NCBI GenBank assembly: GCA_965206975.1 | Contig: OZ242253.1 | Span: forward strand, 1,798,001-1,862,000 | Direction: 5' to 3' | Origin: JAAXGI01 sp965206975 | GTDB taxonomy: Bacteria; Gemmatimonadota; Gemmatimonadetes; Longimicrobiales; Gaopeijiaceae | DNA length: 64,000 bases | Part shown: positions 17,877 through 27,377 of the stretch, piece by piece | Position numbering within the stretch: position 1 is the stretch's first letter | Layout: every line of letters begins with the position of its first letter | Notes under the pieces: model-generated | Databases searched by the model: none | What the model saw: the letters and a program-made list of their open reading frames with translations, nothing else | What the model was told of the DNA's origin: nothing | Made by a program: the position numbers and the translations under genes

Positions 17877-19598
17877 ATGCAGATACGCCGCGCCGTCGTG
17901 GGAGTGCTGGCGGGCCTCGCAGTCCTCATTGCTGTCGGGGCTCTAGCCCTCTCCCGCTCGGATGTCGCCGTGGAAACTGCGGCAGCGCTGACGCTTACCG
18001 GGCAGGTTACATCGGAGGCCGAGGGATTCATGGAGGGCGTGGTCGTCACCGCGAAGCCGGAGGGGTCGACGATCGCAGTCAGCGTGATCACGGACGGAGA
18101 GGGCCGATATCGATTTCCCTCGGGAAGGCTAGGGGCCGGACGGCACGCCCTCAGCATTCGCGCGATCGGCTATGATTTGGACGGCCCTCATTTCGTCGAC
18201 CTCGGCGAGAACGGAACTCCCACCGCAGACCTCCGGCTTCGGTCCACCGAGGACCTCGAGGCACAGCTTACGAATGCCGAGTGGTTGATGAGTGCACCCG
18301 GCACGACCGAGCAAAAGCGCATGTTCGAAGGCTGTGTCCGGTGCCATACGATCGACCGAGCGTTCCGGTCGGAGTACGATGCGGAGGACTGGCTCCGTGT
18401 GTTGGAGCGGATGGACGGATATGTGACCTCCGCTTTTCCGGGAAACCCGCAGCGGCGGCCGGCAGAGCAGGTGACGCCCTTCGCGGAACGCAGCGAAGGG
18501 CAAAAGGAGGCGAGGCGCCGGCAGGCGGAGTATCTGGCGAGCATCAATCTGAGTTCCGGAGAACGCGGCTACGAGCTCAAGACGCTTCCCCGTCCCACGG
18601 GGCGAGCCACCCAGGTGATCACTACCGAATACGATCTTCCGAAAACCTCAACGGCTCCTCACGATGCCGAAGTCGATCCTGATGGGATGGTCTGGTACGT
18701 CGACTTCGGCCAGCAGTTCGTGGGGAAATTGGACCCGAGGACGGGCGAAGTCACGGAGTACCAAGTGCCTGAGGCGAGACCGGGCAACCCGACCGGTATC
18801 CTGGCGGTGAAGTTGGACCGGGACGGCAATCCTTGGGGCGGCAATATGTTTCAGGGGTCGATCTTCAAGTTCGACCGGAAGACCGAGGAGTTTCAGGTCT
18901 GGAAGGTTCCTGACGAATTGGAGGAGCCGACCGGTCCGTACGGCACGAGGATCTTCCAGATCAATCACGCGGCTCCAGAAAGCTCGCACGTGGATGGCAA
19001 GGTCTGGCTTCAGAACCGGTCGATCGCCGGCGTGCACCGCCTGGATCTGGAAACGGGCGAGTTCGAGAGCTTCGAGCCTTTCCGCGACTCGGAGCGCAGC
19101 TCACACAACCTCTACGGCATTCAGCCGGATTCACAGAACAACCTGTGGTTCCTGGACTTCGCAAACGAGCACATTGGCCGGATCGACGCCGGGACCGGTG
19201 AGATCGTGCTCTACGAGACGCCCACGTTTGACTCACGTCCGCGCCGCGGTGAGGTCGATTCAGAGGACCGCCTCTGGTATGCCGGGTTCGGAGCCAGCGT
19301 GGTCGGAATGTTCGATCCTCGCACCCAGGAGTTTCAGGAGTGGTTCCCGCCGACGCCCTACACGAAACCGTATGATATCCATGTGGATCGCAACGGCGAC
19401 GTTTGGACGGGATCGATGTACACCGATCGGGCCGTCCGGCTCATCCCGGACACCGGTGAGTTTGTCGAATACCTCTTGCCCGAGAAGGGAGTCAACATTC
19501 GGCGCGTCTACGTGGATGACTCCACCGACCCCGTGACCCTCTGGATCGGCAGCAACCACGGGGCATCCATCATCTCGCTCCAGGTCCTGGAACCCTGA
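17877..19598 (+). CDS. exported CarboxypepD_reg - cytochrome c-like - Vgb beta-propeller fusion
   Basis: 573 residues. An N-terminal membrane anchor or signal (residues 7-26) is followed by a carboxypeptidase regulatory-like Ig domain (about 38-122, with GEGRYRFPSGRLGAGRHAL). A single haem-attachment motif CVRCH lies at 153-157 in a short cytochrome-like helix segment (145-230). A six-bladed propeller of the streptogramin-lyase (Vgb) type covers about 235-570, with recurring blocks such as DPDGMVWYVDFGQQFVGKLD and NNLWFLDFANEHIGRID. The Vgb-fold His and Glu that make virginiamycin lyases active are not verified here, so lyase activity should not be claimed. A periplasmic redox or binding protein is likelier. 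Confidence 0.88.
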   Translation: MQIRRAVVGVLAGLAVLIAVGALALSRSDVAVETAAALTLTGQVTSEAEGFMEGVVVTAKPEGSTIAVSVITDGEGRYRFPSGRLGAGRHALSIRAIGYDLDGPHFVDLGENGTPTADLRLRSTEDLEAQLTNAEWLMSAPGTTEQKRMFEGCVRCHTIDRAFRSEYDAEDWLRVLERMDGYVTSAFPGNPQRRPAEQVTPFAERSEGQKEARRRQAEYLASINLSSGERGYELKTLPRPTGRATQVITTEYDLPKTSTAPHDAEVDPDGMVWYVDFGQQFVGKLDPRTGEVTEYQVPEARPGNPTGILAVKLDRDGNPWGGNMFQGSIFKFDRKTEEFQVWKVPDELEEPTGPYGTRIFQINHAAPESSHVDGKVWLQNRSIAGVHRLDLETGEFESFEPFRDSERSSHNLYGIQPDSQNNLWFLDFANEHIGRIDAGTGEIVLYETPTFDSRPRRGEVDSEDRLWYAGFGASVVGMFDPRTQEFQEWFPPTPYTKPYDIHVDRNGDVWTGSMYTDRAVRLIPDTGEFVEYLLPEKGVNIRRVYVDDSTDPVTLWIGSNHGASIISLQVLEP

Positions 19599-19665
19599 CC
19601 GGCTGGGCTCCCCGGCCTGGGTGGATAGGCGGGGGACTCCTCGTTTCGTGGGAGCGGCTTGCAGT

Positions 19666-19684
19666 GGCCCGATACCTTCGGGCC
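19666..19684 (+). terminator. possible hairpin terminator after the Vgb fusion gene
   Basis: A 7-bp perfect stem, GGCCCGA and TCGGGCC, with a five-base loop, lies 68 bp after the stop codon. It has no T-run, so intrinsic termination is uncertain. Confidence 0.3.
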
Positions 19685-19864
19685 AGGCAGATACCCCAGC
19701 CGGAGAGGGGGATCCTGGCCCATGAACCAAACAGAGGCGATTCTTGCCGGTGAGGCAGAAGCAGGCAAAGTGTCCGTAGCCGGATGGCGACTGGCCGGAC
19801 TGATCGTCCCGATACTGGCGAACCTTGTCGTGCACCTTCGGTCCCCACGCGTTCCCCTAGGGTT

Positions 19865-20020
19865 ATGGCCGTACACGACGACAGCACAACCCTACGCTAC
19901 TTCGAGTCCCAATTCACCGAGACGCTCAAGGCACGCCAGGTCAAAGCAGCCTGGATCGGTGCACTGATAGGTATCGGGGTTGCGATACTTCTCTTCTCAC
20001 GCATACTGGCCACCGCATGA
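19865..20020 (+). CDS. small single-pass membrane protein, unknown
   Basis: 51 residues from ATG 19865. The first 30 residues are hydrophilic (HDDSTTLRYFESQFTETLKA), followed by one hydrophobic segment AAWIGALIGIGVAILLFSRI near the C-terminus. Codon use fits the neighbours. I do not recognise a family; it could also be a gene remnant. No strong ribosome-binding site was seen. Confidence 0.35.
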   Translation: MAVHDDSTTLRYFESQFTETLKARQVKAAWIGALIGIGVAILLFSRILATA

Positions 20021-20169
20021 AACCCGGGCCCGAGAAGAAGCCCGAGGGGTCAGGAAGTACGACCAGGACGTGAGTATCCCCACGACGCCCGAGGACCTTG
20101 CCCCCGTGCCGCGTGGCCGGGCGGAGCCCCACAACGCGAACCGAAAGACTCGAAGCCCCCCACATGGGA

Positions 20170-20511
20170 CGGGGCACTACTGCATGTAGTCCCCCAATAG
20201 AAGGTGTGTCTGGGCAGCCCTTCGAACTTCGCCAGCCGGAGCTTGGCCAAGCCCCAGAAGCCCTCGATGCCGTTGATATGAGCGGTGCCCCAGGTGAACT
20301 CGTCGCGGGGTTGATCGACACGGAAGCGGCCATAGAGCACCATGCGTTCCCGCAAGCCCCGGTAGAACCGGTTCACGATGTTGCGGTTCAGCCCACTCAG
20401 CGCCACCGCTTCGAGAGCCGTGAGATCCACGGCGAAGTCGCGCACGATGTCGCGGATCTTGGCTTCAGAAATCCCGGAATGCCGTGCGTACTTGTTTTTC
20501 ATTGCCATGCG
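20170..20511 (-). mobile_element. IS1595-family transposase remnant with internal deletion
   Basis: The minus strand begins MKNKYARHSGISEAKIRDIV, continuous with VRDFAVDLTALEAVALSGLN, the start of an IS1595 (ISXO2-type) transposase. It then jumps to RDEFTWGTAHINGIEGFWGL and AKLRLAKFEGLPRHTFYWG, the C-terminal catalytic end. The middle of about 120 residues is missing, although the frame is kept. It is a non-functional deletion derivative. Confidence 0.7.
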
Positions 20512-20605
20512 TAGCTTAGGCATGCCCCTAGGTCTATAATGGTTCCGCCTGTCGAGGGGAGCATGCCTCCTGAACCCCTTCAATCAGTGTCAGCAAGGAG
20601 TATGC

Positions 20606-21691
20606 ATGCCGCTTGACCACTACGTGACGCTTGGACGGTCCGGCCTCCGGGTAAGCCCGTTCTGCCTCGGCGCCATGACCTTCGGCGATGACTGGGGCTG
20701 GGGCTCGAGCGTCGACGAATCTGAAGCCATTCTGACCCACTTTATCGAGCAGGGCGGAAACTTCATCGACACTGCCAACTTCTATACGAAGGGGCACTCG
20801 GAGAGAATTATCGGCGACTACATCCGCCAGCACAGCCTGCGGCGGGATCAGCTCGTGATCGCCACGAAGTTCTTTTCCAACCTCTTTCCACCCGATCCGA
20901 ACGCGGGTGGAGCCAGCCGAAAGTCCGTGATCGCCGCGTGTGACGAGTCACTCCGGCGGCTGCAGACCGATTACATCGATCTGTACTGGATGCACCTGTG
21001 GGATCGGTTCACACCGATCGACGAGACGATGCACGCGCTCGACGACCTCGTGACGGCCGGTAAGGTCCGCTACATCGGGTTCTCGGACACGCCAGCTTGG
21101 AAGGTGGCACAAGCGCAGGTCAGCGCCGGCTTTTGTGGCTGGTCGCCGCTCGTGGCGCTGCAGATTGAGTACTCGCTAATCGAGCGCACCGTCGAGGGTG
21201 AGCTGATCCCGATGGCGCAGGAACTTGGTCTTGGGGTCACCCCCTGGTCGCCGCTACGGGGCGGCGTGCTGACTGGCAAGTACACTCGCGAGAACAAGGA
21301 CGATGTGGAGCCGGGGCGAGGTGAGCGGGTCAAGGCATTTCTGACCGAGCGGACATTTGCAATCGTTGACGAGCTGGTTCGCATCGCCCGCGAACACGAG
21401 ACTACCCCGGCCGCGATCGCATTGGCCTGGGTGCAGGCAAGACCCGGTGTCGAGTCAACGATCATTGGTGCACGCACGATGGAGCAGCTCGAGAGTAATC
21501 TCGTAGGGCTCACCGTGACCTTGGACTCGGCCCAAACGGCGTCACTCGACAAGGTGTCGACGCCGACGCTGAGCTTCCCCATTCCTTTCCTCGCGATGGC
21601 ACAGAACTTCATGCACGGGGGGGCAACGGTCGACGGCATACCGTCCGAGGCTTTTCCGATGGCTCCCCAGAGCGACGACGAGCGGTATTGA
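20606..21691 (+). CDS. aldo/keto reductase
   Basis: 361 residues, a complete TIM-barrel AKR. The catalytic tetrad is readable: Asp in FIDTANFYTKG, Tyr in the same loop, Lys in VIATKFFSN, and His in IDLYWMHLWD. The NADPH-binding end has STIIGARTMEQLESNLVGL. It resembles the AKR11/YajO-like group of NADPH-dependent reductases. Cytoplasmic, single gene, AGCAAGGAG ribosome-binding site eight bases upstream of the ATG. The substrate is unknown. Confidence 0.93.
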   Translation: MPLDHYVTLGRSGLRVSPFCLGAMTFGDDWGWGSSVDESEAILTHFIEQGGNFIDTANFYTKGHSERIIGDYIRQHSLRRDQLVIATKFFSNLFPPDPNAGGASRKSVIAACDESLRRLQTDYIDLYWMHLWDRFTPIDETMHALDDLVTAGKVRYIGFSDTPAWKVAQAQVSAGFCGWSPLVALQIEYSLIERTVEGELIPMAQELGLGVTPWSPLRGGVLTGKYTRENKDDVEPGRGERVKAFLTERTFAIVDELVRIAREHETTPAAIALAWVQARPGVESTIIGARTMEQLESNLVGLTVTLDSAQTASLDKVSTPTLSFPIPFLAMAQNFMHGGATVDGIPSEAFPMAPQSDDERY

Positions 21692-21876
21692 GTGGGGCCA
21701 AGAGCTGACATTCGCCCCACCTGAACGGGCCCACCCCTCCCTCCCTGGCTTTGGCTCGGCCTCCCCCGAGCTGGTGGACAGGTGACCGCTTGCGAGCTAC
21801 CGTTTGCCGCTTCACGTTGGGTTCCGTTGACGTTCGTAGATTCCTCGTCGCAGCCGCCTAGCCCTAGGATCGCCTT

Positions 21877-22698
21877 ATGAGACAGGTCGACGCCTCCGTT
21901 GCAATCCGTGGGCTGCTGCTCGGATTTGGTCTATTCGCGGGGCCCTCCATTTTCGCCCAAGATCACCCATCACGATTCGAGGAAGTCCGACGCTTCCAGA
22001 CAGAGGAAGCCACCCAGGGAGTGGCCGTCGACGAGAGCCATTTCTACGCGATCACAAACCAGCGCATCGGAAAGTACGACAAGCGCTCCGGTGAGAGAGT
22101 GGGAGGTTGGGAAGGGGCACCGGACGGGCCGATCATTCATCTGGACAGTGGCATTGTTCTCGACGGTCGTCTCTACAGTGCTCATTCAAACTATCCTGGT
22201 GTCCCGATGGTGAGTTCGATCGAAGTGTTCGACACAGAAACGCTCGAGCACATCGGGTCCCATAGCCTTGGTATTCTCGGAGGGTCCGCAACCTGGATCG
22301 ATCAGCACGATGGCCATTGGTGGATCGCATTTGGGCACTACGCGGGCCGTGGGGGGGTGGCGGATCAAGGCCCGGCGTGGACCAACCTCGTCAAATTCGA
22401 CTCCAGCTGGCGGCGGGTGGCCGGATACGTGTATCCGAGCGAGGTCGTTGAGCGATTCGCCGAAATGAGTAACTCTGGAGGCACATGGGGAGAGGACGGG
22501 CGGCTATACGCCACCGGTCACGATGAGGGGGTTGTGTTCGTGTTGTCGCTGCCGGAGGCAGGATCAGTCCTCCAACTGGAAGAGACACTCCCTGTGACCG
22601 CGGAAGGTCAGGGGATTGCCTGGGACCCGAGTGAGTCCGGCACTCTTTACTCGATTCTTCGCCCCAGCCGAGAGGTGGTCGTCTCGATTCTCCGGTAA
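21877..22698 (+). CDS. secreted propeller-like protein, unknown function
   Basis: 273 residues with a signal peptide (hydrophobic LLLGFGLFAGPSIFA and cleavage before QDHP). Repeated short blade-like stretches follow: GVAVDESHFYAITNQRIGKYD, SIEVFDTETLEHIGSHSLG and GRLYATGHDEGVVFVLSL. This gives the appearance of a small beta-propeller of the glutamine-cyclotransferase/quinoprotein kind. I cannot name a catalytic residue. It stands alone between the aldo/keto reductase and an empty region. Confidence 0.7.
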   Translation: MRQVDASVAIRGLLLGFGLFAGPSIFAQDHPSRFEEVRRFQTEEATQGVAVDESHFYAITNQRIGKYDKRSGERVGGWEGAPDGPIIHLDSGIVLDGRLYSAHSNYPGVPMVSSIEVFDTETLEHIGSHSLGILGGSATWIDQHDGHWWIAFGHYAGRGGVADQGPAWTNLVKFDSSWRRVAGYVYPSEVVERFAEMSNSGGTWGEDGRLYATGHDEGVVFVLSLPEAGSVLQLEETLPVTAEGQGIAWDPSESGTLYSILRPSREVVVSILR

Positions 22699-23220
22699 CT
22701 GTGCTTCGCGACGTCACCTGCCCTCTCTGCCAATATCCGTGAGACACCTCGTACGTTTGAAATTGCTAAAGGGGTCGTCCTCGGCCCCGGCTTGCGAATG
22801 TTCTGGATCCCACATGAGCCAGGCCTCGTCTTAGATTCATTGGCGCCCTGTGGAACAGTCTGAGGGGTCCCGTTTGGGTCCTGAGTCATTTCCCCCCTTG
22901 CGGTCTCCTCCTCCAGCCGCCGGAAGACCTACTGCGGCTGGGAAATCTCCCACCGAAGCGGTCCCTTTCGGAGACCGGGCCGGGGCGGCATCAGACCCAC
23001 CTCAATCCGTCCTCGCCCCGTGAGCCCCTCGAGGTCTGGACAGGGAACGCATCGGAGCTGACGGTAGTTGAGAGTGAGGGCGCCAGCCCCCGGGAGCCAC
23101 AGGTGCCTCCTGACCGAGGTCGGGCCCGACGGTTAGGCTGGCCACAGTGGTTGCGGACCGATTATGTGCCGCTCCTTTCATATTTCCGAGGTGACGGGGT
23201 CGCTCGGGATCCTTTGCGGG
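22699..23220. other. 522-bp region, no gene recognised
   Basis: Open frames on both strands are short and show no family motif. It separates the convergent propeller-like gene and the efflux operon end. Confidence 0.35.
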
Positions 23221-24021
23221 TCAATCCTTGACCAAGGCCGCCGCCGCCGCGAGGTCCGGCCGGCGGGGGTTCTCATTCACCATGTCTCGCTCGATGATTC
23301 CATCGCGGAGATGGACTTGGCGCCTGGCGTGATCTGCGATGTCCCGCTCGTGCGTGACCGTCAGAATCGTCTGACCCTCATCGTTGAGTCGAACGAGCAC
23401 ATCCATGATCTCTGCGCTCGTATACGAGTCCAGGTTCCCAGTTGGCTCATCCGCAAGCAGAATCGAAGGCTCGTTCACCAACGCCCTCGCCACGGCCAAT
23501 CGCTGTTTTTGCCCGCCCGAGAGCTCCGGCGGCTTGTGCGAAATGCGGTCCCCAAGCCCGACCATCTCCAGACAAGCTTTCGCTCGCCGCTGGCGTTCGG
23601 ATGACCGTTGGCCTGCGTAAATGAGGGGAAGCTCCACATTGTGGAGCGCCGTAGCCCGTGGAAGAAGATTGAAGGTCTGAAAGACGAACCCGATTTCTTT
23701 GTTCCTGATTCTCGCGAGCTGCCTCTCCGAAAGCTGGCTCACATCTTGTCCGTTCAGCCAATACTCGCCGTCTGTCGGAGTGTCCAGACAGCCAAGCAGG
23801 TTCATGAATGTAGACTTCCCGGATCCCGAGGGACCCATAATCGCGACGAACTCACCTTTCCGAATCGTGAGATCGACACCCCTGAGGGCCCGGATGGTCT
23901 CGGCCCCGAGCACATAGTCTTTCCTCAGGCGCAGCGTCTCGATGACCACCGGCGTCTCTGGGCTGGGGCCTGATATCGACCCCGTACCACCCTCGTTCAC
24001 GTTCGTCTCGCCAGCCCTCAC
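23221..24021 (-). CDS. MacB/LolD-type ABC transporter ATP-binding protein
   Basis: 266 residues from a GTG start at 24021. It has Walker A GPSGSGKST, the Q-loop FVFQTFNLLPRATALHNVEL, signature LSGGQKQRLAVARAL, Walker B ILLADEPTGNLD and the H-loop TVTHERDIA. This set is diagnostic of the LolD/MacB ATPase family, which powers mechanotransmission transporters. Its GTG overlaps the TGA stop of the TolC-type stub upstream (GTGA), so it was once translationally coupled to a porin gene. The two MacB-like permeases and the MacA adaptor lie further upstream in the same direction, but 0.6 kb of insertion debris now separates them. Confidence 0.93.
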   Translation of the reverse strand: MRAGETNVNEGGTGSISGPSPETPVVIETLRLRKDYVLGAETIRALRGVDLTIRKGEFVAIMGPSGSGKSTFMNLLGCLDTPTDGEYWLNGQDVSQLSERQLARIRNKEIGFVFQTFNLLPRATALHNVELPLIYAGQRSSERQRRAKACLEMVGLGDRISHKPPELSGGQKQRLAVARALVNEPSILLADEPTGNLDSYTSAEIMDVLVRLNDEGQTILTVTHERDIADHARRQVHLRDGIIERDMVNENPRRPDLAAAAALVKD

Positions 24022-24175
24022 CGTTCTTGCTCCAAGACGGACTCGAGCTCGGCTCGAGCGATCAGATGGTCGTAGCGGGTTACAGCGCGATTCGCCGCCG
24101 CCACATCAAGCGCCGCCTGGCTTGTCATGACCTCGGACACCGTAGCCACTCCCACCTCATACGGCTCTGGCGGGT
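24018..24175 (-). pseudogene. TolC-type outer membrane efflux protein, C-terminal stub
   Basis: The last 50 codons before the ATPase read YEVGVATVSEVMTSQAALDV and AAANRAVTRYDHLIARAELE, the final helical hairpin of a TolC/OMF protein. The 5' remainder of the gene is missing, cut off near 24175 where unrelated sequence begins. The TGA stop overlaps the GTG of the ATPase gene. Confidence 0.75.
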
Positions 24176-24241
24176 GTCCTTTCGCTGAGTGGTCTTTCCT
24201 GCGGTCGTACCTCCGAACCAGAGTCCATCTAGGAGGCTGAC

Positions 24242-24570
24242 CTGGTCGGCAGCTACGCTGTGATCGTCCTCAAGGTGACCACGGGTGGGGACACGGCTCA
24301 CTTGGTAGCAGGGGGCTATGACATCTCCTTAACGTTGAGTGCAGACGGCACAACCTGCGGAACCTTGCTCGTGGCCGAAGGCAGCGGGTTAAGTCTGGAC
24401 CTGGCCGGGGGATGGTCATTCGACCCCAACCCCCTGAAGTCCGGTTGGATCATGACGCGGATACCTTCCGTCGGGACATGCGCTTCGCAGCTGCAAGAGA
24501 CGGCGGAGTCATTCGGCTGCAAGGACCGGCGACCGCCTTTGGGACGGAACGCAACGACGCACTCGACCGA
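24242..24570 (+). pseudogene. small secreted beta-barrel-like domain, frameshifted remnant
   Basis: A plus-strand frame reads LVGSYAVIVLKVTTGG, then SLTLSADGTTCGTLLVAEGS; after a frame change near 24420 another gives RLDHDADTFRRDMRFAA. The order (LxGxY start, DGTTxGxL turn, FDHDADTFLRDM) is that of small lipocalin-like domains that I recall from Gemmatimonadota and related genomes. No start or signal peptide is left. It points opposite to the operon in which it sits. Confidence 0.5.
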
Positions 24571-24609
24571 CTCGTCCAGTGGGCGACCGACCCCCTCCCA
24601 GTCGCGGGA

Positions 24610-24752
24610 ATGGAAACCCCGTTGCTACTCGATCCATCATCTGCCGCAGAACATCCTTTCAAGTCTCTCGGCCGCCGCCACCTGCAGTGACGGAAGGACG
24701 TGAGAGAGTACACGTCCGTCGTCATAACGGTGCTGGAGTGCCGTCCCAACGG
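24610..24752 (-). mobile_element. tyrosine recombinase (integrase) C-terminal remnant
   Basis: The minus strand reads PLGRHSSTVMTTDVYS and, after one frame change, SHVLPSLQVAAAERLERMF. The LGHSS...TxxxYxHxLP pattern with the catalytic Tyr (VY) is the C-terminal end of a phage-type integrase. Nothing of the catalytic Arg/His boxes remains upstream. It lies in the insertion debris that separates the efflux permeases from their ATPase. Confidence 0.5.
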
Positions 24753-24797
24753 CTACGCACAGCAAAGTAGGTCAGGGTGAGGTCCATTCGTTGATAC

Positions 24798-26117
24798 TCA
24801 CTCGTATCTCAGGGCTTCAACGGGGTCCATCCTGGCGGCCCGGGCGGCAGGCGCGAGCCCGAAGAGCACTCCGGTGATGATGGCCATCGATAGCGCGGCA
24901 ACCACGGCCCAAATCGGCACAGCCGCAGGAATGGGGGTCATGGCGGAGGTCAACCAGGCGAGTCCTCCGCCGAGAGCGAGCCCGGCAGTGCCTCCGAAAA
25001 ACGTCAGGACCGCAGCTTCAACCAAGAACTGCCAAAGGACGTCTGATCTTGTCGCGCCCAGTGCTTTGCGCACTCCGATCTCCCGTGTTCTCTCGGTCAC
25101 TGAGATGAGCATGATCCCCACGACTCCGACACCTCCCACGACGAGCCCGACCGAGGAGAGCGAAAGCATTACGATGAAGAACACCGCCGTGACGCGATCG
25201 AAGAACTCCAGCAGCTGAGTGGACCGGATGATGGAGAAGTCGTTCTCCTGACCCGGGTCCAAGCTGCGCATGCTCCTGAGCAGCCCGATCACCTGATCCT
25301 CTGCCACCGCGAGCGACACATCGGGCCGGGGCACGACGATCATTTGTGCCCATTCGTCCGACGCTCCCATCCGCCTCCGCGCAGTCGTCATCGGGATTAC
25401 GGCAATGTGCGCTGTTTGCGACTCGAAGAGGCTCTCGCCAGGCCTCACGACCCCGACCACCGTCAATGCGACTTGGCCGGACGTGCCGCCGGTGGCGCGA
25501 ACTCTTCTTCCCACCGCGCTGGCCCGACCTCCGAAGAGATCCCGTGCCAATCGCTCCGTCAGGACCACCACGCTACGGGCCTCTTCCACCTCGGCGGCGA
25601 CAAAATTTCGACCCTCGACGAACTCAACGAGCCGATATTCCGGCCACTGAGCCGACTCGGCGGCACCGGCGACCCCCGTGACCCTCGTCGCACCGTACTC
25701 GATCGTGATTCCTCTGTCGGAACCGGGATCCTGAAGTTGGACGCTGAGGACCGCATCCTGGATCGCGGGCAGCTGACCAGCTCGTCTTGCCTCATCTACA
25801 CTAAGAGGGGGCCGGTTCCACCACGGTGGGCGTCCGCTGCCATCCGAGATGAGCTGGACATCGCTGAGATCGAATCGAGTGACGAAGAAGTTCCGGGGGC
25901 CCGCGGCCTCGATTCCCTCTTGGACTGTGCTCCGGATGCCGGCAACTAGGGCCGCCATGATCACCACAGCTGCAACTCCGATCGCCACTCCGAGGATCGT
26001 AAGCCCGGCTCGGAAGAGGTTGGCACGAAGGGAATCCATCGCAATTCGGAGGCCCTCTACAACGCCAGTGATCAGCCGCGGACCCGACACGAAAGCGCGC
26101 GATCGACCTTCACTCAT
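24798..26117 (-). CDS. MacB-like ABC transporter permease (second)
   Basis: 439 residues with the MacB/FtsX layout: one N-terminal membrane helix (AGLTILGVAIGVAAVVIMAA), a periplasmic domain of about 230 residues, and three C-terminal helices. The ERTREIGVRKALGATRSDVL coupling loop is diagnostic. The last residues ARMDPVEALRYE are the usual C-terminal tail. It starts 8 bp inside the preceding permease gene (overlap 26110-26117), so the two are translated together and probably form a heterodimer. The ATPase gene is downstream beyond an insertion. Confidence 0.92.
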   Translation of the reverse strand: MSEGRSRAFVSGPRLITGVVEGLRIAMDSLRANLFRAGLTILGVAIGVAAVVIMAALVAGIRSTVQEGIEAAGPRNFFVTRFDLSDVQLISDGSGRPPWWNRPPLSVDEARRAGQLPAIQDAVLSVQLQDPGSDRGITIEYGATRVTGVAGAAESAQWPEYRLVEFVEGRNFVAAEVEEARSVVVLTERLARDLFGGRASAVGRRVRATGGTSGQVALTVVGVVRPGESLFESQTAHIAVIPMTTARRRMGASDEWAQMIVVPRPDVSLAVAEDQVIGLLRSMRSLDPGQENDFSIIRSTQLLEFFDRVTAVFFIVMLSLSSVGLVVGGVGVVGIMLISVTERTREIGVRKALGATRSDVLWQFLVEAAVLTFFGGTAGLALGGGLAWLTSAMTPIPAAVPIWAVVAALSMAIITGVLFGLAPAARAARMDPVEALRYE

Positions 26118-27351
26118 GCGAGAGGGCCTCCACCGGATCCATTCTCGAGGCCCGGAGAGCGGGGTAGACGCCGGCGGCCACGCCGACAGACACTCCCAAG
26201 AGGATGCCGAGAAGAATCCACTGGGTGGCGATCGCAGCTGGAAGCGGTGTGGTTGTACGAACGACGCCCGTCAACGCCGCGCCGATCACTGCCCCCATCA
26301 CCGCGCCGGTTCCCGATAGGGTCACGGCCTCCATCAGGAACTGCGTCACGATGTCCTCGCGGCGGGCTCCTAGCGCCATCCGGATGCCAACCTCCCGGGT
26401 CCGCTCGATCACGGAGACCAGCATGATGTTCATGATCACAATGCCGCCGACGACGAGCGAGATGCCCACGAGCCCAGGGAGAGCGATGAAGAGGATGTTC
26501 GAGATCCGGTCCCAGAAAGCCAGCGAGTCCTCGGCCGTCTCCAGCGAGAAGTTGTTCGGCTCCGCCGGGCGTAGGCGCCTGTGGACCCTGAGCGCCGCCT
26601 CTACGTCCATCAGGGCCACGCCGAGCTGGTCTGGATCGCGTGTCTGAATCACGATCTCGGTGACCGTGCCGGGGCGGCTCAGGAAACGGGCTGCAGGGGA
26701 TGCCGCAGGTACGATGAGAATGTTGTCCAGAGACTGCCCCAGGAGGCTCCCCTGTTCCTCCAAGACTCCTATGACCCGGAAAGGGAAATTCCGTACACGA
26801 ATGCGTTGCTCGAGGGGGTTGTCGTTCGGGAACAGCGCTTGGGCTACGCTGGTCCCCAGGATGGCCACGGGTAGCCCTCTGTCTCCCTCTTGCGGGGAGA
26901 ACGGCCGTCCCTCCTCGACGAAGAAATCGTGAATTTCAAGGATCTCGTGAGAGGCCAGACGCACCCGGACGTTTTCCAGCCCCGTTCCCGCGGGGGCTCG
27001 AACCTCCGCCGAGAACGCCGACTCCACTCCGACGAGGGCAGGCACCGAGAGACCACCGCGGATCGCCGCCGCGTCATCGGTCGTGAGGCGTGGCCGTCGC
27101 CGCCATTCGCGCCGTTGGGCCGGATCAGTGTCGATCTGAATCTGAGGGACCCGCCTCACCTGCACGGTATTGATCCCGAAAATCTCTGCTGAGAGATCCT
27201 CGGTGACGTATCGGTCCATCCCTTCTACGACGCTGACGACGGTGACAAGGAAGATGACCCCGATGGTCACGCCCAGGAGGCCAAAAGCGCTCTTGAGCTT
27301 CTCTTGCCGAATCTGGAGTAGCGCGAGGCGTACCCCTTCGCGGAAGTGCAT
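26110..27351 (-). CDS. MacB-like ABC transporter permease (first)
   Basis: 413 residues, same four-helix MacB/FtsX topology: helix 1 LLGVTIGVIFLVTVVSVVEG, a large periplasmic domain, and the C-terminal triplet of helices with IERTREVGIRMALGARREDI and the tail ASRMDPVEALSHE. It follows the adaptor gene by 26 bp and overlaps the second permease by 8 bp. Paired non-identical permeases suggest a heterodimeric export channel. The substrate is unknown; antibiotics, lipoproteins or peptides are typical for the group. Confidence 0.92.
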   Translation of the reverse strand: MHFREGVRLALLQIRQEKLKSAFGLLGVTIGVIFLVTVVSVVEGMDRYVTEDLSAEIFGINTVQVRRVPQIQIDTDPAQRREWRRRPRLTTDDAAAIRGGLSVPALVGVESAFSAEVRAPAGTGLENVRVRLASHEILEIHDFFVEEGRPFSPQEGDRGLPVAILGTSVAQALFPNDNPLEQRIRVRNFPFRVIGVLEEQGSLLGQSLDNILIVPAASPAARFLSRPGTVTEIVIQTRDPDQLGVALMDVEAALRVHRRLRPAEPNNFSLETAEDSLAFWDRISNILFIALPGLVGISLVVGGIVIMNIMLVSVIERTREVGIRMALGARREDIVTQFLMEAVTLSGTGAVMGAVIGAALTGVVRTTTPLPAAIATQWILLGILLGVSVGVAAGVYPALRASRMDPVEALSHE

Positions 27352-27377
27352 GGGTGGGCCGGGCTACGCGCGGATCA

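Noticed and set aside
17877..19598. Streptogramin (virginiamycin B) lyase resistance gene
   Set aside because: The propeller is Vgb-like but the protein is a large exported fusion with a haem motif; lyase active-site residues could not be confirmed.
23164..23604. Plus-strand frame opposite the MacB-type ATPase
   Set aside because: Overlaps the conserved Walker B and signature regions in antisense; no independent support.
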